NCBI GenBank assembly: GCA_947494805.1 | Contig: CANLWK010000004.1 | Span: 1 to 64,000, forward strand | Direction of reading: 5' to 3' | DNA from: an uncultured Croceitalea sp. | GTDB lineage: Bacteria > Bacteroidota > Bacteroidia > Flavobacteriales > Flavobacteriaceae | Length of the DNA: 64,000 bases | Shown: positions 63,225-64,000 of the stretch, in pieces | Layout of the letters: every line of letters starts with the position of its first letter | Numbering within the stretch: the first letter of the stretch is position 1 | The notes under the pieces: model-generated | The model's input: the letters and a program-made list of their open reading frames with translations, nothing else | Told to the model about the DNA's origin: nothing | Databases searched by the model: none | Made by a program: the position numbers and the translations under genes

Positions 63225-64000
63225 TTATTTACCTGCTCTTCGAACAAAGGAGATAGATGCTACCAGTATCAAAATGAATAATGAACCGATAAGAATTGTT
63301 CGAGCCATTTCACCTTGTTTCATTGCAAACAAAAGTGCATCCACCTTACCAGTTTGGATAAAAACCCAGTCGCTGGCGATTCTTGTCGCAAAATCAGTGC
63401 TACCTGTAGTCAAAATAATAATGCCATTGTTCGACATAGGGTTGTATCGAAAAGCCGTATTGATAGGCGGATTGTTTTTTCCATCGTGACCAACCACAAA
63501 CGCACCATTTTCTATTTCAGCGTAGAGAAAAGTGCCTAATCCATAAATGGGTGCTCCAAGGGTCTTTGCCTCGACTTCCCACATCATTTCCAGAAATTCA
63601 CGGGTTAAAGGCTTTTGAGTACTATTTTCTTTTTCAAAAAGGTAAAAGAGCTTTTCTAAATCAGCCAAGGTGGTGTATAACGAAGTTGCTGCCTGTGAAG
63701 TGTAATACAAATGTGAAGCTTTAGAACCATCCAAATGGTAAAAATCAGATAACCTAACTCGAAAAGTATCGTCCCATTGATAGAATGACGATTTCATTTG
63801 CAAGGGCTCAAAGATTCGAGTTTTCATATAGGCGTCAAAAGTTTGCCCACTTACCTCTTCAACGATGAGTTGCAATAGGGTAAACCCACCCCCAGAATAA
63901 CGCCATTCGCTACCTGGTAAAACGCCTACTTTTGTAATGCCATCACTATCGGGGTCTGCATCTTTGGCCTTGGTCAGTGATGCTTCTAAAGATTGAACAT
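63225..64000 (-). CDS. serine hydrolase, class C beta-lactamase/PBP4 fold (5' end outside window)
   Basis: At least 258 residues; the frame is open at the right edge and continues upstream of the TTG at 63875. YSGGG (near 63890) is the second-motif tyrosine, and VVGHDGKNNPP contains the third motif (HxG). The SxxK motif must lie beyond the window. After the catalytic domain there is one membrane helix (ARTILIGSLFILILVASISFV). It is probably an envelope-bound peptidase or esterase rather than a true beta-lactamase. Confidence 0.87.
   Translation of the reverse strand, partial: VQSLEASLTKAKDADPDSDGITKVGVLPGSEWRYSGGGFTLLQLIVEEVSGQTFDAYMKTRIFEPLQMKSSFYQWDDTFRVRLSDFYHLDGSKASHLYYTSQAATSLYTTLADLEKLFYLFEKENSTQKPLTREFLEMMWEVEAKTLGAPIYGLGTFLYAEIENGAFVVGHDGKNNPPINTAFRYNPMSNNGIIILTTGSTDFATRIASDWVFIQTGKVDALLFAMKQGEMARTILIGSLFILILVASISFVRRAGK

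Noticed and set aside
1-64000. CRISPR array, rRNA operon, classical IS transposase
   Set aside because: No regularly spaced direct repeats with unique spacers, no rRNA sequence and no transposase frame were seen.

Overview
The window looks like chromosome from a marine member of the Flavobacteriaceae (Bacteroidota). The signs are a CHU_C-type gliding/type IX sorting domain, a PorP/SprF plus OmpA pair, a SusC/SusD polysaccharide locus driven by a hybrid two-component regulator, AT-rich spacers, weak Shine-Dalgarno usage, and a RteC/BfmA-type mobilization module. No species can be named from sequence alone.

Layout. (1) 1-7811: end of a giant DUF11-repeat adhesin, a PorP/SprF protein and an OmpA/PD40 protein, co-directional and closed by a strong terminator. 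(2) 7925-10789: a DJ-1/PfpI-SnoaL fusion, a Crp/Fnr regulator and an AraC regulator. (3) 11209-32030: a polysaccharide utilization locus with a GH5 endoglycanase, an FG-GAP/UnbV lipoprotein, SusD, SusC, a hybrid two-component regulator, a beta-sandwich lipoprotein, a PA14-containing GH3, xylose isomerase and a sodium/sugar symporter. Surface endo-cleavage, SusCD uptake, periplasmic exo-cleavage and xylose isomerization form one path; no xylulokinase is present. (4) 32343-38668: a minus-strand block with a protease-domain/RimK fusion, VOC and Nudix proteins, two small acidic proteins and a polyamine operon (arginine decarboxylase, agmatinase, deoxyhypusine-synthase-like protein).

(5) 38980-61800 is layered mobile DNA around a tRNA-Arg(TCT) gene. 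A remnant (about 39000-40980) holds an intact tyrosine integrase and leftovers of mobilization control regions. A genomic island (40982-55443) is bounded by a 43-nt repeat of the tRNA 3' end and begins with a broken integrase. To the right lies a mobilizable element with RteC, coupling protein, relaxase, BfmA, RadC and SSB. (6) 62053-64000: a decayed AraC gene, a CPBP membrane protease and a serine hydrolase cut by the window edge.

The most notable system is in the island. An ECF sigma factor gene (44747-45625) and three other transcription units each carry the same promoter, TGTCACA-N16-ATCTAA with TTG before the ATCTAA box. The predicted regulon joins the sigma factor and a DinB-like lipoprotein, three SRPBCC (START-fold) proteins, an NTF2-like protein, and an MMPL/RND exporter with a LolA-like partner. 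Beside it lie an outer-membrane beta-barrel and a DUF2652-SRPBCC fusion. This suggests a sigma-controlled hydrophobic-ligand or lipid trafficking system; the ligand is unknown. A second notable pattern is four mobilization control regions in which two palindromes lie exactly 43 bp apart, three of them near a hairpin with compensatory stem changes that resembles oriT.
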